Source of the DNA: an uncultured Flammeovirgaceae bacterium
GTDB lineage: Bacteria; Bacteroidota; Bacteroidia; Cytophagales; Cyclobacteriaceae
Length of the DNA stretch: 58,110 nt
Reading direction: 5' to 3'
NCBI GenBank assembly: GCA_937884755.1
Contig: CAKZYJ010000399.1
Coordinates: 1-58,110, forward strand
The notes under the pieces are model-generated. The model was not told where the DNA came from, did no database searches, and saw only the letters and a list, made by a program, of their open reading frames with translations. The first letter of the stretch is position 1, and every line of letters begins with the position of its first letter. A program made the position numbers and the translations under genes. This document shows positions 34,959 to 43,996 of the stretch, piece after piece.

Positions 34959-37900
34959 ATGAGAAACCTGTTTACTTTTATTATTCCTGTCCGGCGGCTT
35001 GATAAGCTGCTTCCTGCTTTCTTTATCTTAGGATTGGTTTCCTCTTTCGCGTTAGCCCAAGAAAGACCAATTACCGGGACAATTACCTCGGTAGAGAATA
35101 GCGAACCTTTGCCTGGGGTGAATGTGGTAGTGAAAGGAACCACCAACGGTACCATTTCCGATATTGATGGAAACTACCAGCTAACTGTGGGCGAGGATGC
35201 CGAGACGTTAGTATTTTCTTTTATTGGACTTTTGACTAAAGAAGTTGCTATCGGCAATCAATCTAAAGTTGACGTTCAGCTTTCATCTGATACCAAGCAA
35301 CTATCCGAAGTAGTAGTAACTGCTTTAGGTTTTGAGGAAGATGCTGATACCCGCGGGCTTGCCTTTTCCAAAGTAGAAGGCGAATCCATTACCCGTTCGG
35401 GTGAAAACACCTTGATTAACAGCTTAAGCGGAAAAGCCGCTGGGGTGCAAATTGCCCGTTCCAGCGGTGACCCTGGTGCCGCCTCCTACATCCAGATTCG
35501 GGGACAAAATACTATCACGGGAGAATCCCAACCACTCATTGTGGTAGACGGTATTCCTATCAGTAATACTGTAGGAGCTCCCAATGCTGATGTTGGCAAC
35601 AGCGGTGAAAATACGGCAGGGGTTCGTCAGCAATCGCGAATGAACGATATTAACCCGGCTGATATTGAATCACTACAGATTTTGAAAGGTGCTTCGGCAG
35701 CCGCCTTGTGGGGCTCTCGGGCGGCTAACGGAGTAATTCTGATCACTACCAAAAAAGGCCGTGATGCTGGGAAGCTAGATATAACTTTCCGCTCTACAGT
35801 TTCTTTAGACGAAGTGAACGTACTTCATCCGTTACAAAATAAGTTCGGGCAAGGACAAGGAGGAATCTACAGTCCTACTTCGTCCCGTTCTTTCGGAGAT
35901 AGAATTTCTGATCGTCCGGGTGGGCCTGATGAGCAAATTACCGATCCGAACGCGGCGGGATACGCAGGGTTTTACGAAGCCCGCGATGGCGATCGTTACT
36001 ACGCTATTCCGAGCGGTAGTGCTGATAATCCTAATGGTGGAAAAAACTCTCGGGAGACATTTAATGATGCACGGGAAGACCAAGTGTTTCAGACTGGCTA
36101 TTTCGTGGATAATTACCTCAGCATGAGCGGGGGTAACGAAAATGGAAACTTCCTGCTAAGTCTGGGTCACATGACTCAGGAAGGAATCTACCGAGGGGTA
36201 AGCGACTACGACCGTAGCACCATTCGCTTAAACGCCAATCGTAAGTTCGGAGATATTGTGCGGGTATCCAGTAACGCTACTTACGCTCGAACCATCTCCA
36301 ATCGGATTCAGACCGGCTCTAACCTGAACGGTCTGTATCTAGGTATGCTACGAGCCGCCCCTGATTTTAACGGGGAAGATTACATTGGTAACTACTTCGC
36401 ATCACCAGAAGCAGCTCCTATTCTGAACCGCCACCGATCTTACCGTCGCTATCTGGCTAATAACCCTAACCCTATTTACAATAATCCACTGTGGACGATT
36501 AATGAGCTACAAAACTCAACCGTGGTGAACCGCTTTATTATGAGTGCTGAGATTGGTATTAAGCCAGTGAACTGGTTTGAATTTATTGCCCGCGGGGGCG
36601 CCGATGCTTACGAAGATCAGCGGATAACCTATTTTCCGGTACACTCGGCCGGGGCCAATAGCGGTGGACGCAACGAAGAATTTATCTTTGGTGAAACGCA
36701 GTTGAACTTTGACGCGATCGGACGTTTTTCCTTTGCTCTGTCGCCAGATATTTCTTCCAGTGTAAACTTGGGATGGAATATCAACCAACGTAACTATAAC
36801 AGAGTCGGAGGTATTATGCAAAACTTCCTGATTCCAGATGGTCCACTTAATTTCTCTAACTCGGTGGGTGCTGATCGCTTTCCCAGTGATACGGAAACCA
36901 TTATCCGTAGCACTCGAACCTACGCCACTGCGAATTTTGGCTTTTACGATCAATTATTTATAAACGCAACTGGAGCCATGGAATCAGCCTCTTCGTTCGG
37001 AGAGGATAAGACGTTCTTCTATCCCTCTGCTGATTTAGCCTGGCAGTTTACGCAGCTCATGAATAGCAGCTCTCTCCTTAGCTTTGGTAAGCTACGAGCT
37101 GGCTACGGACAGGTAGGGGTACAGCCTGATCCCCACCGAACTGGTACCGACTTTGAAGCAGTATCAGTGGATGATATTTTGTTCGGTAGCTGGGGTGCTG
37201 TTCTATCTGGCGTAGGATACGGAAACGGTGCTTTTGTACAGAGCGATCAGCAGGGTGACCCTAACCTGCGACCCGAGATTAAAACAGAGTGGGAGATCGG
37301 TACTGATTTGCGATTCTTCAATGACCGTTTACGAACTGGTTTCACCTACTATCAAAACGAAATTAACGACTTGTTACTGGAAGTAGCCGTAGCTCCATCA
37401 GTAGGGTTTGAGACCAGCTACACTAACGCTGGATCTATGGAGAACCGAGGCTGGGAAGTTGATCTGGGATACACAATATACAACAAGGGTGATTGGAATA
37501 TTGAGTTATTTGCTAACGCTAACCAAAACATTAACGAAATCACCAGCTTGGGTGGAAGTGAAGGAGATGTAATTACCCTCGGTGGTTTCAGCACCTTAAC
37601 TAGTTCCGTAGCTAAGGTGGGTGAGCCACTATCCGCACTCTTTGGTGGAGTGTACCTACGCAATGCCGACGGCTCGCTTGATTTAGATGAAAATAACTTC
37701 CCACAGGTAGCTCCTGATTTTGATGTAATCGGTGATCCTAACCCAGTTTGGCGAGGAGGTATGGGAGGTACCATTTCCTGGAAAAACCTTTCGCTCTACG
37801 CGCTATTTGAGACCTTCCAGGGTAGCAGCTTCGCACCTAACACTAAGTCGGTACTATACAACTTCGGTAAACACGCTGATACGGGTAACGAAGTAGTAGT

Positions 37901-38312
37901 TCCGGCCGGTGGCTTAGTCAATTACGCGGGCGAGACAATCGCAGCAGGCCAAACTGTTCGGGGTAACATCCGCGACTTTGGTGGCGGTCCGGTTCTATTA
38001 GACGAAGCTTGGTACACCACCTTGGGGCAAGGCTTTAGTAACTTACAAGAACAATTTATTGTGGATGGTAGCTGGACTCGTTTGCGCGAGGTATCGCTAT
38101 CGTATAGCCTGAATTCCCAAAAATTTCGGGAAAAGACCAAGCTGCAAAGCATTGACTTCTCGCTACGAGGTAGAAACCTCATTTTATGGACAGATGTAGT
38201 GGGCATTGATCCGGAAACTTCACTGGATGGTGCTACCGTTGCCCGGGGTCAGGATTACTTCAATAACCCTGGCACTCGATCCTACATCTTCTCTATTTCT
38301 ATTAACTACTAA
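34959..38312 (+). CDS. SusC/RagA family TonB-linked outer membrane protein
   Basis: A 1117-residue receptor. Signal peptide ends ALAQ; a carboxypeptidase-regulatory-like domain follows ('ITGTITSVENSEPLPGVNVV', 'TISDIDGNYQL'). The TonB plug has 'QLSEVVVTALG', 'GAASYIQIRGQNTI' and the SusC signature 'LQILKGASAAALWGSRAANG'. The rest is a beta barrel ending 'SYIFSISINY' with a terminal aromatic. It imports a ligand across the outer membrane using TonB energy together with the SusD lipoprotein encoded 11 bases downstream. Ligand unknown; the nearby amidohydrolase and amine oxidase hint at an amide or amine-containing substrate. Confidence 0.95.
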   Translation: MRNLFTFIIPVRRLDKLLPAFFILGLVSSFALAQERPITGTITSVENSEPLPGVNVVVKGTTNGTISDIDGNYQLTVGEDAETLVFSFIGLLTKEVAIGNQSKVDVQLSSDTKQLSEVVVTALGFEEDADTRGLAFSKVEGESITRSGENTLINSLSGKAAGVQIARSSGDPGAASYIQIRGQNTITGESQPLIVVDGIPISNTVGAPNADVGNSGENTAGVRQQSRMNDINPADIESLQILKGASAAALWGSRAANGVILITTKKGRDAGKLDITFRSTVSLDEVNVLHPLQNKFGQGQGGIYSPTSSRSFGDRISDRPGGPDEQITDPNAAGYAGFYEARDGDRYYAIPSGSADNPNGGKNSRETFNDAREDQVFQTGYFVDNYLSMSGGNENGNFLLSLGHMTQEGIYRGVSDYDRSTIRLNANRKFGDIVRVSSNATYARTISNRIQTGSNLNGLYLGMLRAAPDFNGEDYIGNYFASPEAAPILNRHRSYRRYLANNPNPIYNNPLWTINELQNSTVVNRFIMSAEIGIKPVNWFEFIARGGADAYEDQRITYFPVHSAGANSGGRNEEFIFGETQLNFDAIGRFSFALSPDISSSVNLGWNINQRNYNRVGGIMQNFLIPDGPLNFSNSVGADRFPSDTETIIRSTRTYATANFGFYDQLFINATGAMESASSFGEDKTFFYPSADLAWQFTQLMNSSSLLSFGKLRAGYGQVGVQPDPHRTGTDFEAVSVDDILFGSWGAVLSGVGYGNGAFVQSDQQGDPNLRPEIKTEWEIGTDLRFFNDRLRTGFTYYQNEINDLLLEVAVAPSVGFETSYTNAGSMENRGWEVDLGYTIYNKGDWNIELFANANQNINEITSLGGSEGDVITLGGFSTLTSSVAKVGEPLSALFGGVYLRNADGSLDLDENNFPQVAPDFDVIGDPNPVWRGGMGGTISWKNLSLYALFETFQGSSFAPNTKSVLYNFGKHADTGNEVVVPAGGLVNYAGETIAAGQTVRGNIRDFGGGPVLLDEAWYTTLGQGFSNLQEQFIVDGSWTRLREVSLSYSLNSQKFREKTKLQSIDFSLRGRNLILWTDVVGIDPETSLDGATVARGQDYFNNPGTRSYIFSISINY

Positions 38313-38323
38313 ATCGAAGTATC

Positions 38324-39796
38324 ATGAAAATATTATTTAAATATAGTCTATTGACGCTACTAATCTTTTCGCTAGCTGCTTGCGAAGGGCTGGTAGAAGA
38401 TCTGAATGACGACCCGAATAACCCTTCGGATGCTCCGGCCGAACTTATCTTTACCGGGGTACAATTAGCCAACGCTACCACTCACGCGGGGTTAACCGCC
38501 CGCATGGCGGCTATGTGGACTGGACAAATGAAAGGCGTTGATCGCCAGTGGGGTGACTTTCATGTTTATAATGCAGGTGCCTCTAACTTTACCAATATGT
38601 GGGATAATATTTACTACGGAACCCTACGTAACTCCCGCATTGTACTGGATAAAATTGAGCCTCTAGGTGTTCGGGTTTTTGCCGGAATGACAAAGGTGAC
38701 CCAGGCGCACTGCATAGGTAATGCTACTTCTCTTTGGGGGGATATTCCATTTTCGGAAGCGGCTCAGATTGAAGATTTTGAAGCGCCCCTATTTGATAAT
38801 CAACTGGATATTTACGCCTCACTACAATCATTATTGGATGAGGGTATTGCGGATTTAGGAACTGGAATCGGTATTCCTGCTAGTGGCACCGATATTTACT
38901 ACGATGGCGATCCTGCTTCCTGGATAGCCGTGGCCTACACCCTAAAAGCTCGCCTGTACATGGACACTAAGCAGTATGACTTAGCCTTGCAAGCAGCAGA
39001 AAATGGTATTGCTAGTTTTGATGGCTCTATGTATCTACAACACGGTACTACCAATGATGTTGACCGAAATTTCTACTGGGACTTTCTCGGTCCCTCTCGC
39101 GGTGGCGATATTGCCGCAGGAGACGATCAAGGTGAAGCTTATTTGGTTACATTGCTAGACCCAGCCAATGGTAACTACCGCGGAAATGCTAAAACAGACG
39201 AAACGGCTCGCTTCAATTATTACTATCTGGGAGCCGACGCAGCGGTAAATACTCCGGGCGTCATTGAGCCAAATACATTATCGCTTTCACAAGGAGCTAC
39301 CCTCAATGCTATGTTTGCTGAAAATGCTTCATTCCCACTAATTACCTATCAGGAAAATATCTTGACACTGGCCGAAACCTCAGTACGAGCCGGTGATTTT
39401 GATGCTGCTTTAACATACCTTAATGAGTACCGAGCATTCCTAAATGAAGGGGGCTATATCGACCCTACATATCGGGCAGCTTTTACCCTTATGTATGAGC
39501 CTTACGTTGCTGAGGACTTTGCGGCGGGTGGAATGGAGAATATGGATAACCTCTCGGCCAATGACGCACTACTTAGAGAAATAGTGGAGGAACGCTACGT
39601 GACATTCTATGGTCAAACCATTGCTTGGAACGATGAGCGACGTACCCGAGGTAGTGTTGAGGCAATTCCGATTGCCCCGAACGCTGGTAGTGAATTGCCT
39701 TGGCGTTTTGTGTACTCTCAGGATGAGATCAATGGTAATCCGAATGCCCCTGATCCGGTGCCTAGTGTGTTTGAGATTATGGCAATTTATCAATAA
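38324..39796 (+). CDS. SusD/RagB family lipoprotein
   Basis: A 490-residue surface lipoprotein with lipobox LAAC (Cys20). Features of the SusD-like group (the SusD_2-type branch) are 'LNDDPNNPSDAPAELIFTGV', the helical TPR-like repeats with 'WIAVAYTLKARLYMDTKQYD' and 'EENILTLAETSVRAGDFDAA'-like sections, and 'FYGQTIAWNDERRTRG' near the end. It binds the ligand for its SusC partner. The operon ends at the terminator 26 bases downstream. Confidence 0.93.
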   Translation: MKILFKYSLLTLLIFSLAACEGLVEDLNDDPNNPSDAPAELIFTGVQLANATTHAGLTARMAAMWTGQMKGVDRQWGDFHVYNAGASNFTNMWDNIYYGTLRNSRIVLDKIEPLGVRVFAGMTKVTQAHCIGNATSLWGDIPFSEAAQIEDFEAPLFDNQLDIYASLQSLLDEGIADLGTGIGIPASGTDIYYDGDPASWIAVAYTLKARLYMDTKQYDLALQAAENGIASFDGSMYLQHGTTNDVDRNFYWDFLGPSRGGDIAAGDDQGEAYLVTLLDPANGNYRGNAKTDETARFNYYYLGADAAVNTPGVIEPNTLSLSQGATLNAMFAENASFPLITYQENILTLAETSVRAGDFDAALTYLNEYRAFLNEGGYIDPTYRAAFTLMYEPYVAEDFAAGGMENMDNLSANDALLREIVEERYVTFYGQTIAWNDERRTRGSVEAIPIAPNAGSELPWRFVYSQDEINGNPNAPDPVPSVFEIMAIYQ

Positions 39797-39821
39797 GTTC
39801 GCTCTGACATAGGACATGGAA

Positions 39822-39852
39822 AACACCGGCATAATCATGCCGGTGTTTTTTT
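39822..39852 (+). terminator. Terminator of the susC/susD operon
   Basis: AACACCGGCAT (39822-39832) and ATGCCGGTGTT (39837-39847) form a perfect 11-bp stem with a 4-base loop, followed by a T run. It closes the SusC/SusD transcript. Confidence 0.9.
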
Positions 39853-40211
39853 ATTTCAGAATTTTCAAGTTGAGTAAGAAGCCGAGTACGAAGGTTACCT
39901 CGGAAAGAGTTTCTTAGTATCCACTCATCACTTCTATGAATGGATCAGAATAGTAAGTAAATGCTTTCTCGTCTTAGGAGTTTGAGAAGCATAACCCAAG
40001 AAGCTTGTTGTAAATTGATAGGGTAATCGCTCTAGTATGGGCTCAGCACTTTCAGTAATAACCAAGCCTTTCACCAGTAAGTAAAACCAAAAATCAACAA
40101 ATAGTCACTTTTTAGTGGTCATTTTGTAACAAAAACCACCTTAAAAAACTATCTTCTCAGAAGATATTATTAATTATATCTTGGGTTATCAGTAGGTAGT
40201 AGAAATAACTG
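39853..40211. other. Intergenic region without visible features
   Basis: About 360 bases between the susCD terminator and the APH-like kinase gene. I see no credible short gene or further terminator. It presumably carries the promoter for the kinase gene, but no clear -33/-7 pair stands out. Confidence 0.5.
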
Positions 40212-41255
40212 ATGAGAGTAGTAAATTTTGAAGGAATTATCCGGCAAGCCTGGGAAGAATACGACGCTTCCCGAGGTGTAATTTCAGTCACTGATATTAG
40301 TGCTAAAGTTTCCACTAATCATGTGTTTCGGGTAAAATTGGAAAATGGTGGTAAGGTCATTGCTAAGCTCTCCTATTTTGGGCAGTACGAACATTTCGTG
40401 GACGACCATACGCTGATCAACGCATTGGCCAATAACTTAAATGCGCCATACGAACGCTTCTTAGCCCGCTCACTGATGAAAGGAAACAGTCTCTATACCT
40501 ATAAGTACAGCGACAGAGACCTAAGTGCCTGGGTAGTATTTTATAATGCAGTATGCGTTAAGGAGAAACTGCCCCGGGTATTAAACGAATTTCAGGTCAG
40601 GCGATTAGGTCAGGAAGTAGCTAAGTTTCATAAGGCCTGCTTTGAGTTAAAAAACATCTTACCCTATTGGTCTAAAACCATCACTATTGATATTGAATAC
40701 CTGCTAAAAATCATAGAATCCGAAGATGGCCAATTTGAACATCGTATGCACACCGATAGCATCCGATATCAATGTGATTTGCTGTTCAAGAATATGGAAG
40801 CGCTAGGAGCTAATTCGCTGCCCGCCATTCCGGTATTCGTTGATTGGAATATCGGTAACTTTTCTGTAGACGAAGATCTCCATTTTTACTCTCGTTGGGA
40901 TTATGATTGGTTTCGCATGAGTTCGCGAGTGATGGATTTTTATTTTTTTAGCCGGGTTTGTTCTTCCGTGGGTGACCGCACCAGTTTCAGCTACTACGTT
41001 GATCCTATGATGGAGGAGCGTTTTTTATGGTTTCTGGAAGAGTATCACCAAATCTATCCGCTGACTCAAACGGAAATATTATTCATGAAAGAAGCGTATC
41101 GGTTCTTCATCCTGAATTACGTGATAAAGGACGGGAGGTATTTCTTCCACGAAATCTACGCATCTCGTTTGCAGAATGAGGCTCACACCATACATTTTCC
41201 TGAACTAGACAAAAAATTTGATGCCGAAAAGATACTCGCCCGACTAAACTGCTAA
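40212..41255 (+). CDS. APH/choline-kinase-like phosphotransferase
   Basis: A 347-residue protein of the aminoglycoside-phosphotransferase fold. N-lobe: 'NHVFRVKLENGGKVIAKLSY' with the ATP-site lysine. The catalytic loop is atypical: 'FVDWNIGNF' with Asp211 and Asn216 replaces the usual H-G-D-x4-N. The metal motif is 'WDYDW' with Asp230 and Asp232, so nucleotide and metal sites seem intact. It is a small-molecule kinase by inference. The HAD-IIA phosphatase gene follows after 146 bases on the same strand and may act on the same metabolite. Confidence 0.65.
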   Translation: MRVVNFEGIIRQAWEEYDASRGVISVTDISAKVSTNHVFRVKLENGGKVIAKLSYFGQYEHFVDDHTLINALANNLNAPYERFLARSLMKGNSLYTYKYSDRDLSAWVVFYNAVCVKEKLPRVLNEFQVRRLGQEVAKFHKACFELKNILPYWSKTITIDIEYLLKIIESEDGQFEHRMHTDSIRYQCDLLFKNMEALGANSLPAIPVFVDWNIGNFSVDEDLHFYSRWDYDWFRMSSRVMDFYFFSRVCSSVGDRTSFSYYVDPMMEERFLWFLEEYHQIYPLTQTEILFMKEAYRFFILNYVIKDGRYFFHEIYASRLQNEAHTIHFPELDKKFDAEKILARLNC

Positions 41256-41401
41256 TGTTTGAGCGATCAACGAAGGTTCATTATTCAGCGTGGTTTTTTC
41301 GGTTTCTAATTCCATCGTTCGTGATCCACGGTGCTTTTGATACTATGTTGCCAGCAGTTTAAGTTTCTAACAATTTCTTTATTTACCAGCTTTTTAGCAC
41401 T

Positions 41402-42250
41402 ATGCATATCCAGCAATTCATACCTATTGCCGAACAGTACAAAGTCGTATTCTTTGATGCGTTCGGTGTGTTAAAGAACTATCAAGGAATTATTGAAGGG
41501 GTCGAGCAAACAATGAATTATCTGCACGAGCGAGATATTGGCTTCTATGTGCTTACGAATGATGCTTCCCGTAGCCCAACTGAATTAGCCGAAAGCTTTC
41601 AGCGCTCGGGCCTAACGGATATCACCCCCGATAAAATTATTTCCTCCGGTATGTTAGCCCGGGAATATTTGAGCTACAAAGTGAAGAAGGGAACAGTAGC
41701 GTATTTGGGTACCCCTGAATCGGCCCACTACCTGGAAAGTTTAGACCTCAAAACAGTTCCAATAAAAAGTATGGAGCTATCGCAATCCGAGGAGATTGAG
41801 GCCGTAGTATTCATGGATGACGAAGGCTTTGATTGGTGTCAGGATCTTAATAAAGTGCTGAACCTGCTACGCCGAAGAAACATTCCGGTGGTGATTGCTA
41901 ACTCCGATCATACCTATCCGGTATCTAAGAATCAGGTAGCGGTTGCCGTTGGCGCTTTAGCCAATATGATTGAAGATTTAACCGGCCGACAGTTTCTCCG
42001 GTTTGGTAAGCCCGATGCTCAAATGTTCATCTTTGCTTACGAGCACGTTCAGCCGTTTCATCCCGCTGAGAAAAATGAGATTCTGATGGTGGGCGATACC
42101 TTAGATACCGATATTATCGGCGGCAATAAGTTTGGACTGGACACCGTATTGGTGCTATCCGGAAATACTGCTCCTCACCTGGCTGAGCAGGCCATGCTCT
42201 CTACTGGAATAACTCCTACCTACGTATGTGAATCAATAGCTATGAAGTAG
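41402..42250 (+). CDS. HAD-IIA phosphatase (NagD-like)
   Basis: A 282-residue HAD hydrolase. Motif I is 'FFDAFGVL' with nucleophile Asp19; the second Asp of the usual DxD is Phe21, as in some IIA subfamilies that lack it. 'LTNDASRSPTELAE' is motif II with its Asn/Thr, the IIA cap follows, and 'VGDTLDTDIIGG' is motif IV. The substrate is probably a sugar or nucleotide phosphate. The Phe for Asp exchange may reduce phosphatase activity. It follows the APH-like kinase on the same strand. Confidence 0.8.
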   Translation: MHIQQFIPIAEQYKVVFFDAFGVLKNYQGIIEGVEQTMNYLHERDIGFYVLTNDASRSPTELAESFQRSGLTDITPDKIISSGMLAREYLSYKVKKGTVAYLGTPESAHYLESLDLKTVPIKSMELSQSEEIEAVVFMDDEGFDWCQDLNKVLNLLRRRNIPVVIANSDHTYPVSKNQVAVAVGALANMIEDLTGRQFLRFGKPDAQMFIFAYEHVQPFHPAEKNEILMVGDTLDTDIIGGNKFGLDTVLVLSGNTAPHLAEQAMLSTGITPTYVCESIAMK

Positions 42251-42389
42251 ATTCTTTTTTGCTTCTGATAATGCCCCCTAGCGAACTAGTGAGGGTTTCA
42301 GCGTATGAAAATTCATAGTTCCCCTTGATGCGGATTAAACCTTTTCGGTAACTGCGTATCTAAGCTATGAAACGAAAAGAATCGCTAAT

Positions 42390-42971
42390 TTGGTTACGGT
42401 AGCAGTATCGGGTACGCATTTGGAAGATCAGGATCAATACATACTTCGTACGTTTAAAGAACCGGAGGGGCAGCAGCAGGCGTTTCAGCTATTGGTGCGC
42501 ACCTATCAGGAGCGAATATACTCCATCGTGCGGAAGATGGTGATTGACCACGATGATGCCGATGATGTAGTGCAGGAGGTGTTTATCAAAGTCTGGCGTA
42601 ATCTGCATAAATTTCAGGGCGGTTCGCAATTGTATACCTGGCTGTACCGGATTGCGACTAACGAGTGTTTGCGATTTCTGGAGAAGAAGAAGAAGCGGTT
42701 TTTTCTACCAATTGGCGATGCCAACCAGGAACTGGCCGCCAAGATTGATCAGTCACCTTCATTAGACGGAGATGAGATACAACGCCGGCTGCAGAAAGCT
42801 TTACTTCAGTTGCCCGATAAGCAGCGACTGGTTTTCAATCTAAAATATTTTGAAGACTTGAAGTACGAAGCTATCGCCGAAATTACCGGCACCAGTGTGG
42901 GAAGTCTGAAGGCCAGCTACCACTTAGCGGTGAAGAAAATAGAAGCACTATTACAACTAGAAACAATTTAG
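42390..42971 (+). CDS. ECF-type RNA polymerase sigma factor
   Basis: A 193-residue sigma-70 family protein. Region 2: 'LLVRTYQERIYSIVRKMVID' and 'HDDADDVVQEVFIKVWRNLH'; 'QLYTWLYRIATNECL' follows. Region 4: 'LPDKQRLVFNLKYFEDLKYE' and 'SVGSLKASYHLAVKKIEALL'. The start is not ATG: in frame, only TTG codons are available (42390 or 42420), the second giving 'MEDQDQYILRTF', closer to relatives. The next two genes encode an anti-sigma-like membrane protein and a Spy-like protein, the usual Bacteroidota operon. Confidence 0.9.
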   Translation: MVTVAVSGTHLEDQDQYILRTFKEPEGQQQAFQLLVRTYQERIYSIVRKMVIDHDDADDVVQEVFIKVWRNLHKFQGGSQLYTWLYRIATNECLRFLEKKKKRFFLPIGDANQELAAKIDQSPSLDGDEIQRRLQKALLQLPDKQRLVFNLKYFEDLKYEAIAEITGTSVGSLKASYHLAVKKIEALLQLETI

Positions 42972-42975
42972 CAGT

Positions 42976-43446
42976 ATGGCTGATAAGATAAATTTAGATG
43001 ATCTGAAGAATAGAGGTTTGGGGAATGATCCCTTTCCGGCCCCGGAGGGTTACTTCGACGATCTTTCCCAGCGCATTCAGAAACGGATAGCGCAGGAGGA
43101 TGAATCGGAAAAGCAGCCTACTAAAGTGGTTCGGCTGGCACTGCGTTGGTACTACACCGCGGCCGCTATAGCCGTATTAGGGTTGGCAATCTGGCTGATC
43201 AACCCTTTCCGTAGTACCACTGCTCCAGTAGCAGAAGTTAATGAGGAGCAGGTACAAACCTTATTGGCGGACGTAAGTAATCAAGAGATGATAGACTATC
43301 TTCAGATGAGTGCGGTAGACGTAACCGTTTCGGTATCGCTGACTGAAGAAGAGCAGGAAGAACTACTGGAGGCCGAACTCGAGACCTTTGAATTACCCGA
43401 GGACTACTACCTCGACACCGACTACCTCTTGGAAGAGTACTTGTAG
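42976..43446 (+). CDS. Anti-sigma-like membrane protein
   Basis: A 156-residue protein with a cytoplasmic segment ('DDLKNRGLGNDPFPAPEGYF', 'DDLSQRIQKRI') typical of Bacteroidota proteins beside ECF genes, one membrane helix ('WYYTAAAIAVLGLAIWLI') and an acidic periplasmic tail of about 75 residues. No zinc anti-sigma cysteine/histidine motif is present. The role as anti-sigma factor is inferred from position, 4 bases after the sigma gene. Confidence 0.65.
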   Translation: MADKINLDDLKNRGLGNDPFPAPEGYFDDLSQRIQKRIAQEDESEKQPTKVVRLALRWYYTAAAIAVLGLAIWLINPFRSTTAPVAEVNEEQVQTLLADVSNQEMIDYLQMSAVDVTVSVSLTEEEQEELLEAELETFELPEDYYLDTDYLLEEYL

Positions 43447-43458
43447 AATAGAATCACT

Positions 43459-43911
43459 ATGAAAAAAATAATCATCATATCCGTACTTTGGTTAGGAACT
43501 TTATCGGCTACCTATGCCCAACGCCCGGCCGAAAAAATTGAGACTGCCCGCATCGCCTTCCTGACCGAGCGGCTATCGCTCACCCCCGAAACGGCCCAGC
43601 AATTCTGGCCGGTGTACAATCAATTCAATGATCAGCGCCGCGAACTGAAGAAGGAGGAATTCCAACTCCGGCGATCAGTGGATACTGATAATGCCACCGA
43701 CGAAACCGCTCAACAGCATATTGACGACTATTTCTCGCTGAAGGAGCGACAGTTGGCCCTGGAGCAGACGATGGTCAAGGAATTGTCCGGAGTACTTTCC
43801 TCGGTTCAGGTGCTGGAACTCATCCAGGCTGAAGCCGAATTTCAGCGAATGGTGCTGCGGAAACTAGGTGAACGCCGTGGCGGTGGTGGCCGACCGGATA
43901 TGCGTAGATAA
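43459..43911 (+). CDS. Spy-like periplasmic protein of the ECF operon
   Basis: A 150-residue protein with signal peptide ending TYAQ, then helices with 'IAFLTERLSLTPETAQQFWP' and 'FNDQRRELKKEEFQ', the pattern of Spy/CpxP-like sensors that follow ECF/anti-sigma pairs in this phylum. It ends in a glycine- and arginine-rich tail. It may sense envelope stress and act on the anti-sigma-like protein; this is inferred. Confidence 0.7.
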   Translation: MKKIIIISVLWLGTLSATYAQRPAEKIETARIAFLTERLSLTPETAQQFWPVYNQFNDQRRELKKEEFQLRRSVDTDNATDETAQQHIDDYFSLKERQLALEQTMVKELSGVLSSVQVLELIQAEAEFQRMVLRKLGERRGGGGRPDMRR

Positions 43912-43932
43912 ACAATGAACAGTTGACAATGA

Positions 43933-43978
43933 GCAATTAACAGTTGTTTGTTAGATAATTACTGTTAATAACCGTTGC
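43933..43978. repeat. Imperfect inverted repeat between convergent genes
   Basis: GCAATTAACAGT (43933-43944) faces ACTGTTAA (43961-43968) and TTGC (43975-43978). Just before it the string AACAGTTGACAATGAG is a degenerate direct repeat of the arm. It may be a second family of palindromic intergenic repeats or a weak bidirectional terminator; no T tract follows. Confidence 0.4.
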
Positions 43979-43996
43979 AGATCACTGATTTAAGCA

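Noticed and set aside
39853-40211. Short genes or RNA in the gap after susD
   Set aside because: No open frame with plausible start and leader, no second terminator and no promoter pair could be supported.
43912-43990. CRISPR-like repeats (AACAGTTGACAATGAGC and relatives)
   Set aside because: The units are degenerate, only about 10 bases long and lack regular unique spacers; an imperfect inverted repeat is a better description.
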